25,081 nucleotides of DNA from CAZMFZ01 sp964565665. GTDB taxonomy: Bacteria; Bacteroidota; Bacteroidia; Cytophagales; UBA9547. Under the pieces are notes generated by a model. It did no database searches. It was not told where the DNA came from and saw only the letters and a list, made by a program, of their open reading frames with translations. Position numbers and translations under genes: made by a program. The stretch spans positions 1 to 25,081 of the forward strand of contig CAZMFZ010000047.1 in NCBI GenBank assembly GCA_964565665.1, in the 5' to 3' direction. Shown in pieces: positions 7,597-14,502 of the stretch (positions are counted from its first letter, which is position 1; each line of letters starts with the position of its first letter).

Positions 7597-8367
7597 TTAA
7601 CTGGCTACAAAATCCATTACTGCCTTGAAAAAAGCTTGGGGCTGCTCGGCTTGTATCCAATGGCCGGCATCAGCTATGGTTATAATATTACCTCTGGGGA
7701 ATATTTGATAAATAAGTGTGGCATCGCTATCATTAATATAGTAGTTAGATTTTGCACCTTTCACAAAAAGTATGGGTACTTCCGAATAGGCATCTGCAGA
7801 GGTGCCTTCGCCAATATTTTCAATCTGATTTACCAATCCTGCTAAATTTATTTTCCAATGAAATGCTCCATCATCATCTCTGTAAAGATTTTTCATTAAG
7901 AATTGGCGTTCAGCAACATTGTCCACCCCATTTTGAATAAAGGCATTGTCCAGTTCTTGTCTGGATTGTAAGGTTGAAAGATTTAAACCTAACATGGCTT
8001 TAATATAGGCATGGTGATGCTGTGGATAGTAGCGAGGCGAAATATCAACTATAATCGCTTTTTTAACAGGCGTTTGGTAGGTAGTCAGAAACTTAATCAC
8101 TGTTTTACCGCCCATAGAATGCCCCAATAAGATCGGATTTATGAGCTTTTGTTGCTCAATAAATTTCTGCAAGTCAGCTGCCATAGCCTCATAGTTGTGA
8201 ACATCACTGTGTGGCGATTGCCCATGATTGCGATGATCGAGAATGAAAACATGCAAATGCTCAGCAAATTGTTTGCCGATGGTATACCAATTGTCGCTTG
8301 AGCCAAACAGCCCATGAAGAATGATAATCGGCTGCCCCTGCCCAAGTTCCTTGTAAAACAAATTCAT
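7597..8367 (-). CDS. Alpha/beta-fold hydrolase (YbfF-like esterase)
   Basis: From ATG 8367 the protein is 256 residues; an upstream TTG at 8379 is in frame but adds only four residues. It shows the standard alpha/beta-hydrolase order: HGLFGSSDNW (oxyanion region, residues 18-27), DHRNHGQSPHS (44-54), the nucleophile elbow GHSMGG with Ser84, and the C-terminal catalytic His236 in DAGHWIQAE. The HGLFGSSDNW and DxRNHGxSP motifs resemble the YbfF group of acyl esterases. The substrate is unknown; it is likely cytoplasmic because no signal peptide is present. It follows hemE on the same strand after a 33-base gap and may be cotranscribed with it. Confidence 0.85.
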   Translation of the reverse strand: MNLFYKELGQGQPIIILHGLFGSSDNWYTIGKQFAEHLHVFILDHRNHGQSPHSDVHNYEAMAADLQKFIEQQKLINPILLGHSMGGKTVIKFLTTYQTPVKKAIIVDISPRYYPQHHHAYIKAMLGLNLSTLQSRQELDNAFIQNGVDNVAERQFLMKNLYRDDDGAFHWKINLAGLVNQIENIGEGTSADAYSEVPILFVKGAKSNYYINDSDATLIYQIFPRGNIITIADAGHWIQAEQPQAFFKAVMDFVAS

Positions 8368-8400
8368 TATGTTGCTCAAATAGCTAGTTGAATACTGAAA

Positions 8401-9432
8401 TTATCTTTGGTATTTAAAATTTTGAATCACCTCTACAAAATATTTCACCTTATCAGCCTCAATATCAGGGTACAAACCATGTCCTAAATTGGCAATATAT
8501 TTATCGCTGCCAAATGCATTTAACATCTTTTCGGTTTCTTTTTTTACCGTAGCCCTATCCGAATAAAGAATACAAGGGTCAAGATTGCCTTGCAAAGTTT
8601 TGGTTGGCAAAATAGCCCTGGTTTCCGCAATATCTTGACACCAATCCATTCCTACTACGGCACAATCTACAGAATTCCATGCGTTACGGGCAAAATAGGC
8701 ATCTTTCGCAAACACAATTACAGGCACTTCTGTAATAGCGTTGCAGATTTGATTAATATATTTAATTGAAAATTCTTCGTATTGATAGGGTGGTAATATC
8801 CCCGCCCACGAGTCAAATATTTGCACAATATCTGCTCCCGCTTTTATTTGAGCATGCAAATAGGCAATGGTACTCAAAGTGATTTTCTCAAGTAGCGCAT
8901 GAGAAACTAATGGTTGGGTATATAACATTTTCCTTGCTTTAGAAAATGTTTTGGAGCCTGAGCCTTCCGTCATGTAGGCAAAAATAGTCCAAGGTGCTCC
9001 TGCAAAACCGATCAATGGAAGCCTATTATTAAGTTCTTTTTTTGTGAGGGTAATGGCATCGGTTACGTATTTCAAATCGGCTTCTGCATCGGCTATTCGC
9101 AAATTGGCTACATCATGAGCAGTTTGAATAGTGGTTGGAAATCGGGGACCTTTGCTTTCCAACATTTCATAATTGAGCCCCATGGCTTCGGGAATCACTA
9201 AAATATCGGAAAATATAATGGCTGCATCTACACCTAGAATATTTACAGGTTGCAAAGTAGCCTCTACTACTGCCTCTGGTGTTTTGATGTATTGCTTAAA
9301 ATCTTTGAATTTTTCACGTAAGGCACGGTATTCGGGCAGCACACGCCCGGCTTGTCGCATGAGCCAAACAGGTGTTCTTGTAGTTCTTTCTCCTTTGACT
9401 GCTTGTAGCAATAAGTTGTTTTGGATAGTCAT
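8401..9432 (-). CDS. hemE: Uroporphyrinogen decarboxylase
   Basis: HemE decarboxylates the four acetate side chains of uroporphyrinogen III to give coproporphyrinogen III in heme synthesis, in the cytoplasm. The 343-residue protein carries both family signatures: PVWLMRQAGR with the following LPEY near the N-terminus, and GFAGAPWTIFAYM in the middle, plus IFSDIL, FDSWAG and GNLDP. The frame opens further upstream (TTG-type start at 9519), but those residues would lie in a long hairpin and have no homology. ATG at 9432 gives the family's usual beginning (MTIQNNLLLQAVKGE) and length. A TAATTTTG promoter element lies about 30 bases upstream, at the foot of the hairpin. Confidence 0.95.
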   Translation of the reverse strand: MTIQNNLLLQAVKGERTTRTPVWLMRQAGRVLPEYRALREKFKDFKQYIKTPEAVVEATLQPVNILGVDAAIIFSDILVIPEAMGLNYEMLESKGPRFPTTIQTAHDVANLRIADAEADLKYVTDAITLTKKELNNRLPLIGFAGAPWTIFAYMTEGSGSKTFSKARKMLYTQPLVSHALLEKITLSTIAYLHAQIKAGADIVQIFDSWAGILPPYQYEEFSIKYINQICNAITEVPVIVFAKDAYFARNAWNSVDCAVVGMDWCQDIAETRAILPTKTLQGNLDPCILYSDRATVKKETEKMLNAFGSDKYIANLGHGLYPDIEADKVKYFVEVIQNFKYQR

Positions 9433-9461
9433 TTGCAAAGCATTTGTTAGAAATGCAACTG

Positions 9462-9488
9462 CAAAATTAAGGCTTTTAGTTTTGACAA
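9462..9488 (-). promoter_or_regulatory. Candidate hemE promoter overlapping a hairpin
   Basis: On the minus strand TAATTTTG (9469-9462) fits TAnnTTTG exactly. TTG at 9488-9486 is 16 bases upstream and lies inside the stem of the hairpin at 9471-9517. The spacing is slightly short for the phylum. The start codon at 9432 leaves a leader of roughly 20-25 bases. Confidence 0.5.
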
Positions 9489-9517
9489 CTTTTAAAAAGT
9501 TATCAAAACTAAAAGCC
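9471..9517. repeat. 47-nt near-perfect inverted repeat (hairpin)
   Basis: The left arm at 9471-9493 (GGCTTTTAGTT...ACTTTT) and the right arm at 9495-9517 (AAAAGTTATC...AAAAGCC) pair over 23 bp with one C-A mismatch (C9486), leaving essentially no loop beyond the AT-rich tip. It sits between the stop of the 49-residue gene (9530) and hemE (9432). It could terminate the upstream cassette, protect an mRNA end, act as an operator for hemE, or be the relic of a small palindromic element. On the minus strand it is followed by TTAATTTTG, not a clean T-tract. Confidence 0.8.
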
Positions 9518-9529
9518 AATATAGGAGTA

Positions 9530-9679
9530 TTAAGATTTAGCCTTTCGTTGTTTCAATTCATCACGCACAAGTGCGTAAGCCTTTTTAGCTTTTTCAATTT
9601 TGCGTTTTGCTATGTCTGAATTAAAATAATTTTCCGAAAGTTGATTTAGTTCTTCGGAATTTTTAACAAGAGTCACCAT
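9530..9679 (-). CDS. Small charged protein downstream of DUF6934-like gene (49 aa)
   Basis: ATG at 9679 opens a 49-residue frame ending at TAA (9530-9532). The product has a short N-terminal helix (MVTLVKNSEELNQLSENYF) and a very basic, helix-prone C-terminal half (IAKRKIEKAKKAYALVRDEL, then KQRKAKS). I recognise no domain. It begins five bases after the stop of the DUF6934-like gene, so the two form a tight operon. A small, basic partner of a small gene is a layout seen in toxin-antitoxin and similar accessory pairs, but nothing in the sequence proves such a role. A long hairpin follows 13 bases after the stop. Confidence 0.6.
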   Translation of the reverse strand: MVTLVKNSEELNQLSENYFNSDIAKRKIEKAKKAYALVRDELKQRKAKS

Positions 9680-9684
9680 AATCG

Positions 9685-10041
9685 TTATTTTTTATTATAA
9701 ATATAAAAAGAAAAATACAAAGATTCATGATCATAACTTTCGATTATACCGTCTTTTCTAATACATTCTATTTCAAATTTTGATTGCAACTGTACTATAT
9801 ATGTTTTTAATATTCTGTTGTAGAGCAGGTTTTTAATTTGGCTGTTAGCCTCTATATAAATAGTACTGGTTATGTTTTGCGTTAAAAAGTAGTTGATAGT
9901 ATTAATTACTGTTTCCATAATTTTAACCAAATCGCCATTATTTGTTTGCAATTCATCACTCCAGATGTCATTTTGAGCGTCAAACACCAGCAGAGCTACA
10001 TTAAAAATTTCTAAGTCAATTTCTTGAAAAGCTATACCCAT
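9685..10041 (-). CDS. DUF6934-like protein, N-terminus possibly lost by frameshift
   Basis: The 118-residue protein resembles the DUF6934 family of Bacteroidota: FNVALLVFD, then a conserved NNGD motif, a helix (KIMETVINTINYFLTQN), a strand IYIEANSQIKNLLYNRIL (relatives have GS-T-x-A-R-x-x-LYR here), and a C-terminal SLYFSFYIYNKK. The function of the family is unknown. Relatives begin about 25-35 residues earlier. In this sequence the same frame stays open for 29 codons upstream of the ATG (10042-10128) and reads GYGVVTNNERFYTFESIG followed by IRGIIK, which fits the family N-terminus, but it has no start codon before a TGA at 10129-10131. An ATG at 10132 lies in a different frame. The real gene may therefore be frameshifted near 10125 or shortened. 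Confidence 0.6.
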   Translation of the reverse strand: MGIAFQEIDLEIFNVALLVFDAQNDIWSDELQTNNGDLVKIMETVINTINYFLTQNITSTIYIEANSQIKNLLYNRILKTYIVQLQSKFEIECIRKDGIIESYDHESLYFSFYIYNKK

Positions 10042-10210
10042 TTTAATTATACCTCTAATTCCTATGCTTTCAAAAGTATAGAAACGCTCATTATTTGTTA
10101 CAACACCATATCCTTCGTTATTCAGGCTTCATAAATACTTTCTCTACTTCTAAGGAAGCCAATAATTACAATATTCTCCAATTGGCGAAGTAGGTAGATT
10201 TGACGCTTTT

Positions 10211-11203
10211 TTAAAAGTTATCTGGTCTCTTTCGCACCAACCCAATATAAGGATTGTAGCCGTTTGGCGTTTTCTGATAGTATCCAGTTCCATCATAGGC
10301 TCTTTTTTCAGGATGTACTTTGCATTCGGCTGAGCAAGCACCGTCCTTCTGCCAACCGCAATTTTCACAAATGGGTATATGATTGTTGCAAATTGGATTG
10401 GCACAATTTACCATTCTGTCGCTCAATGTACCGCACACAAAACAAGTAGATACAATTTTGGGATTCACCTTATTTACATCTACCGCAACACGGTTATCAA
10501 AAACATAGCACTTACCTTCAAAATCTTCACCGCCTTCCTCAATGCCATATTTGATTATCCCTCCGTGCAATTGATATACATTCTCAAAACCTTGTTCTAA
10601 TAAAAAGGCACTCGCTTTTTCACATTTTATACCTCCAGTACAATAGGTAATTATCTTTTTGTCTTTGAATTTGCTTAGTTCTTCCATCTTTTCTGGAAAA
10701 TCGCGGAAGTTCTCAATATCAAGTGTAACTGCCCCTTTGAAATGCCCTACACTATGCTCGTAAGTAGAACGGAAGTCGACCAAAATCACATCATCTTGGC
10801 CTTTCATTTGCTTAAATTCAGCCGGTTCTAAATGCTTTCCTGTTCGTTCCCAAGGTTTGATATGCGTAAGTCCCGAATGCACAATTTCATCTTTTATCCG
10901 TACGTGCATTTTTTCAAAAGTGTGAGCTTGAGTAGTTTCAACCTTGAAATCAATATCTTTAAATCGGCTGTAAGATTTTACATATTGCATGTAGGCTTCA
11001 CAATCGACTCTTAAGCCAGAAATTGTGCCATTAATTCCTTCAGAAGCCACGATGATTCTGCCTTTGAGGTGATGTGCCAAGCACCAAATATGATGCTCTT
11101 CCCTAAAAGTTTCAGGGTCTTCGATGGGGGTGAAACAATAATATAATAGTACTAAAAAATCAGTCTCTAATGCAGATTGGGGGTGTTTTTCTTCGTTTTC
11201 CAT
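10211..11203 (-). CDS. trhO: tRNA uridine(34) 5-hydroxylase, rhodanese family (TrhO)
   Basis: TrhO (formerly YceA) uses molecular oxygen to make 5-hydroxyuridine at the wobble position of tRNAs. The 330-residue protein has the N-terminal acylphosphatase-like domain (LLYYCFTPIEDPETF, GRIIVASEGINGTISG), a linker HVRIKDEIVHSGL, the rhodanese domain with active-site Cys188 in ITYCTGGIKCEKA, and a Cys-rich C-terminal region (about 253-297, several C-x-x-C pairs such as CFVC and CENC) followed by GYNPYIGLVRKRP. Length and motif order match the family. It is a single gene on the minus strand; a TAATTTTG element lies about 45 bases upstream. The gene implies aerobic growth, in line with the class Ia ribonucleotide reductase here. 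Confidence 0.93.
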   Translation of the reverse strand: MENEEKHPQSALETDFLVLLYYCFTPIEDPETFREEHHIWCLAHHLKGRIIVASEGINGTISGLRVDCEAYMQYVKSYSRFKDIDFKVETTQAHTFEKMHVRIKDEIVHSGLTHIKPWERTGKHLEPAEFKQMKGQDDVILVDFRSTYEHSVGHFKGAVTLDIENFRDFPEKMEELSKFKDKKIITYCTGGIKCEKASAFLLEQGFENVYQLHGGIIKYGIEEGGEDFEGKCYVFDNRVAVDVNKVNPKIVSTCFVCGTLSDRMVNCANPICNNHIPICENCGWQKDGACSAECKVHPEKRAYDGTGYYQKTPNGYNPYIGLVRKRPDNF

Positions 11204-11247
11204 GATAGTTAACCTGCTTAGATTCAGCTAAGTGTTAATTTCTCATG

Positions 11248-11255
11248 CAAAATTA
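11248..11255 (-). promoter_or_regulatory. Candidate -7 element of the trhO promoter
   Basis: On the minus strand TAATTTTG (11255-11248) matches TAnnTTTG exactly and would give a leader of about 35-40 bases before the trhO ATG at 11203. No good TTG is seen at the expected -33 spacing, so only the -7 half is supported. Confidence 0.4.
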
Positions 11256-11353
11256 AGAAATGATTGATTGGAATTACCATCTAGCTAAGAAAATTCCCAT
11301 TCATCTCAAAATAATAACTAAAAAACACGCCCAAGCTTAAATTCCACTTTTTG

Positions 11354-11386
11354 TTGATAATCGAACCAACTGATTTTATACTTTTG
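11354..11386 (+). promoter_or_regulatory. Candidate promoter of tex
   Basis: TACTTTTG at 11379-11386 matches TAnnTTTG exactly. TTG at 11354-11356 lies 22 bases upstream, a little long for the -33 element. Transcription would start near 11392, about 15 bases before the tex ATG. Confidence 0.5.
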
Positions 11387-11407
11387 CTCGGTTGTTAGAA
11401 TATAAAT

Positions 11408-13684
11408 ATGATCCACGATAAAATTATTGCCACTGAGCTTTACATTGCTCAAAACCAAGTTACGGCTACTGTTCAATTGATTGATGAAGGAGCTACTGTG
11501 CCATTCATTTCACGCTATCGGAAAGAAATTACAGGCAGCCTTGATGAAGTGCAGGTCGCTTACATTCGCGATCGAATCACCCAATTGCGTGAGCTTGACA
11601 AACGGAGGGAAGCCATTCTCAAATCTATTTCAGAACAAGGCAAACTCACTCCTGAATTGGAGCAAAAACTGATTGCCGCATTAATAATGTCAGAACTTGA
11701 AGATTTATACCTTCCCTACAAACCCAAACGCAGAACCAGAGCAACCATAGCCAAAGAAAAAGGCCTCGAACCGTTGGCTATATTAATTTTAGAGCAGGGC
11801 AGAACCGATATTTACAAAGAAGCTGAATTGTATATCGATGCCGAAAAGGGCGTAAATTCTATAGAAGAAGCTTTGGCTGGTGCAAAAGACATCATTGCTG
11901 AAACCGTAAATGAAGATAAAGATGCCAGATCCAAAATTCGCAAACTTTTTATGGATACAGCCATTATTAAATCGAAATTGATAGCAGGAAAAGAAACCGA
12001 AGGCATCAAATATAAAGACTATTTTGAATGGAGTGAGCCAATAAAAAACATACCATCGCATCGACTTCTTGCCATGAGAAGAGGTGAAAAAGAAGGGTTT
12101 TTAATGCTTGATATTTCTCCGGAAGACGAAACAGCTGTAGAAATATTGAACAAACAGTTTGTGCTTTCGCAATCTGAGGCCAGCGGATTGGTAAAAGAAG
12201 CAGTTGCCGATTCCTACAAACGATTGATGCAGCCATCTATAGAAACAGATATTCGCCTAGGAACCAAGGACAATGCAGACGATGATGCCATCAAAGTATT
12301 TGGCGATAATTTGAAGCAATTGCTCATGGAGGCTCCGCTGGGCCAAAAAAATGTATTGGCCATAGATCCAGGGTTCCGCTCTGGATGCAAAGTAGTAGTA
12401 TTAGACAAACAGGGCAAATTGTTGCACAATGATGTGATTTATCCTGAAATGGGAAGCGGCAAAAAAATATTGGCAGAGCAAACAGTACTGGCTTTGTGTG
12501 CCAGACATGAAATTGAGGCCATTGCCATTGGCAACGGAACGGCAGGAAGAGAAACTGAAGATTTTGTAAGGAAATTAGGACTTCCTACTGAAATAATGAT
12601 TGTAATGGTAAATGAAAGCGGTGCATCTGTGTATTCTGCTTCTGATGTAGCTCGGGAAGAATTTCCAGAACAGGATTTGACTGTGCGGGGAGCTGTTTCC
12701 ATCGGTCGCAGGTTGATGGATCCACTTTCAGAATTGGTGAAAATAGACCCTAAAGCCATTGGCGTGGGGCAATATCAGCATGATGTAGACCAAAACAAAC
12801 TGAAAACGGCTCTTGATAATGTGGTAATTAATTCGGTAAATGCTGTAGGTGTGGAAGTAAACACGGCCAGCAAGCAATTGCTGACCTATGTTTCTGGGCT
12901 TGGACCACAATTGGCAGAAAACATCATCAAATTTAGAAATGAAAATGGCCCTTTCAAGAGCCGTGATGAGCTAAAAAAAGTAGCTCGCATGGGTGATAAG
13001 GCTTATGAACAATCAGCAGGATTTTTAAGAATCCGTGAAGCTATTAATCCATTAGATGGGTCGGCTGTGCATCCTGAAACCTATTCAATAGTAGAGAAAA
13101 TTTCTAAAGATTTGGGCTGTTCGGTGGAGGATTTGATTAAAAACGATGGCTTGAGAAAACAAATTGACCTTAAAAAATATGTGACTGAAACTGTAGGTTT
13201 ACCTACTTTGACCGACATTGTGCAAGAGCTTGCCAAGCCTGGTCGTGACCCACGTGAGAAGTTTGAGAGTTTCAGCTTTACTGATGGTATTAATAAAATG
13301 GAAGATTTGCGTGTGGGAATGAAACTGCCAGGAATCGTGACCAACGTAACCAATTTTGGGGCTTTTGTGGATATTGGTGTGCATCAAGATGGTTTGGTTC
13401 ACATAAGCCAACTTTCCGATACTTTTGTCTCCGACCCCAAAACGGCAGTAAAAGTAGCCCAAAAAGTGATGGTAACTGTGACCGAAATTGATATTAAACG
13501 TAAGCGAATAGCACTCACTATGAAAGGTGGAGGTGTAGCGGCTGCCTCCCAACCCAAAAATCAAAATACTGGTTCCGGAACTTCAAAAAAAGCTAATAAA
13601 ATCGTGTCAGAACCTGTTGCCAGCAACAAAGAAGAAACCTATGAAGACAAACTGGCTCAGTTGAAGAATATGTTTAAGAAGTAG
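11408..13684 (+). CDS. tex: Tex transcription accessory protein (S1 RNA-binding)
   Basis: Tex is a nucleic-acid-binding protein, related to eukaryotic Spt6, that associates with transcription. At 758 residues it is close to the usual length. The order is standard: N-terminal Tex helical region (TVPFISRYRKEITGSLDEVQ at about 30-49), YqgF/RNase H-like domain (NVLAIDPGFRSGCKVVVLD from about 314), helix-hairpin-helix region (YVSGLGPQLAENIIKFRNENG and onwards, about 490-560), and an S1 domain (GIVTNVTNFGAFVDIGVHQD from about 639, with LVHISQL). The C-terminal 50 residues are a basic, low-complexity tail ending NMFKK. ATG at 11408 is 22 bases downstream of a good -7 element and gives the family's N-terminus. 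It is transcribed divergently from trhO. Confidence 0.95.
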   Translation: MIHDKIIATELYIAQNQVTATVQLIDEGATVPFISRYRKEITGSLDEVQVAYIRDRITQLRELDKRREAILKSISEQGKLTPELEQKLIAALIMSELEDLYLPYKPKRRTRATIAKEKGLEPLAILILEQGRTDIYKEAELYIDAEKGVNSIEEALAGAKDIIAETVNEDKDARSKIRKLFMDTAIIKSKLIAGKETEGIKYKDYFEWSEPIKNIPSHRLLAMRRGEKEGFLMLDISPEDETAVEILNKQFVLSQSEASGLVKEAVADSYKRLMQPSIETDIRLGTKDNADDDAIKVFGDNLKQLLMEAPLGQKNVLAIDPGFRSGCKVVVLDKQGKLLHNDVIYPEMGSGKKILAEQTVLALCARHEIEAIAIGNGTAGRETEDFVRKLGLPTEIMIVMVNESGASVYSASDVAREEFPEQDLTVRGAVSIGRRLMDPLSELVKIDPKAIGVGQYQHDVDQNKLKTALDNVVINSVNAVGVEVNTASKQLLTYVSGLGPQLAENIIKFRNENGPFKSRDELKKVARMGDKAYEQSAGFLRIREAINPLDGSAVHPETYSIVEKISKDLGCSVEDLIKNDGLRKQIDLKKYVTETVGLPTLTDIVQELAKPGRDPREKFESFSFTDGINKMEDLRVGMKLPGIVTNVTNFGAFVDIGVHQDGLVHISQLSDTFVSDPKTAVKVAQKVMVTVTEIDIKRKRIALTMKGGGVAAASQPKNQNTGSGTSKKANKIVSEPVASNKEETYEDKLAQLKNMFKK

Positions 13685-13802
13685 AAGGTTTAAAAGGCTA
13701 AATCTTATTAATCCACTCCTTTTCAATTTTTTATAGTTTTAAATGAAGCATATTAGTGTTGTGATTCTATAATCCTAACCAAATTCTAACATTTAATCTT
13801 TA

Positions 13803-13823
13803 CTATTAATAGCTTTAATAAAG
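13803..13823. promoter_or_regulatory. Two abutting palindromes upstream of DUF4160/DUF2442
   Basis: CTATTAATAG (13803-13812) and CTTTAATAAAG (13813-13823) are both perfect palindromes (the second around a central A) and touch each other 47 bases before the DUF4160 start. This is a plausible operator for a self-regulated pair, but the region is AT-rich and short palindromes also arise by chance. Confidence 0.3.
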
Positions 13824-13870
13824 TTTACACAGAGAAAAAATGCGAATCAATTAAACATAAACCCATTAAA

Positions 13871-14173
13871 ATGCCTAAAGTATTTGAATATTTCGGGTTC
13901 ATTTTTATGTTCTATTCTAATGAGCACAAGCCAATTCATATACATATTCAGTATAATGAGTTTGAATCAATTGCTGAATTTCTATTGAAAAACGGTAAAA
14001 TTGTAGGCTTTAAAATAAAGAAATCAAAGGGAAAATTTCCAATACCAGAATCTAAAATGGTGGAAGTAAAAAAATTCCTCACTGTATATAAACAGGATAT
14101 TGTAAATTTATGGGTTGAATATTTCGAATTAGGTAAAAAACCTAAGTGTATAAAGATTACCAAAAAATTATGA
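13871..14173 (+). CDS. DUF4160 domain protein
   Basis: The 100-residue protein has the DUF4160 pattern: MPKVFEYFGFIFMFYSNEH at the N-terminus, the H-K-P-I-H-I-H-I-Q-Y histidine motif (residues 19-28, relatives have H-x-PPH-F-H-V), a central G-K-I-V-G turn, and a C-terminal helix ending ...VNLWVEYFELGK. The C-terminal tail is basic. The family is small, cytoplasmic and of unknown function, and is commonly found directly upstream of DUF2442, as here. That constant pairing has suggested a toxin-antitoxin-like role, which I treat as inference. The start follows AAAATG with no Shine-Dalgarno sequence; two palindromes lie upstream. Confidence 0.8.
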   Translation: MPKVFEYFGFIFMFYSNEHKPIHIHIQYNEFESIAEFLLKNGKIVGFKIKKSKGKFPIPESKMVEVKKFLTVYKQDIVNLWVEYFELGKKPKCIKITKKL

Positions 14174-14177
14174 ATCA

Positions 14178-14417
14178 ATGAAAATACTAGATGCCATTCA
14201 TACGAATAATTTGAGCTTGAAAGTCACTTTTTTAAACGGAAATAAAACAGTTATAAAAAATATTGACTTACATTCTTATTTGGAAAATCATCCCAACCCA
14301 CACACCCGCAAAATGGCAAATCAAACTTTACTTTCAGATATTGATATTCATCTAGATCGCTTGTCGTGGAAAGGTAATGTGCTTGACATAGATGTTGATA
14401 CGCTATATAAATTGTAA
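14178..14417 (+). CDS. DUF2442-like protein, partner of DUF4160
   Basis: The 79-residue protein starts four bases after the DUF4160 stop, so the two are cotranscribed. It has the DUF2442 layout: an N-terminal strand pair LSLKVTFLNGNKTVIKNIDLHSYL (relatives have L-x-V-x-F-x-D-G-x-x-x-x-x-D-L), a middle segment with LLSDIDIHLDRLSWKGNVLDI where relatives have a V/W-x-x-G-x-D/I-D pattern, and the end VDTLYKL (D-x-L-Y is the typical C-terminus). Function is unknown. The middle segment (HPNPHTRKMANQ) is longer than I expect, so the family match is fair rather than strong. Confidence 0.65.
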   Translation: MKILDAIHTNNLSLKVTFLNGNKTVIKNIDLHSYLENHPNPHTRKMANQTLLSDIDIHLDRLSWKGNVLDIDVDTLYKL

Positions 14418-14425
14418 TAGATTTA

Positions 14426-14456
14426 TAGCTCCAAGGTTTTCAAAATATTGGAGCTA
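14426..14456. terminator. Hairpin between DUF2442 and sucA, possible terminator
   Basis: TAGCTCCAA (14426-14434) and TTGGAGCTA (14448-14456) pair perfectly over 9 bp around a 13-nt loop, between the convergent stops at 14417 and 14503. There is no strong T-tract on either strand. Confidence 0.5.
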
Positions 14457-14502
14457 CAAAGTGCTTTAAAAGTTCTCTCATCCAAATAAAAGCAGCATTG
14501 CC

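Noticed and set aside
9433..9519. 29-residue N-terminal extension of HemE
   Set aside because: The codons fall in the long hairpin and promoter, and HemE proteins begin at the ATG at 9432.
9561..9574. A 14-nt sequence (TCACGCACAAGTGC) identical to 19249-19262
   Set aside because: Both copies encode the same residues (ALVRD) in unrelated proteins on the minus strand, and no surrounding sequence is shared, so I take it as chance.
10158..10186. GCCAAT...ATTGGC inverted repeat after trhO as terminator
   Set aside because: Only 6 bp of stem with a 17-nt loop and no T-tract.
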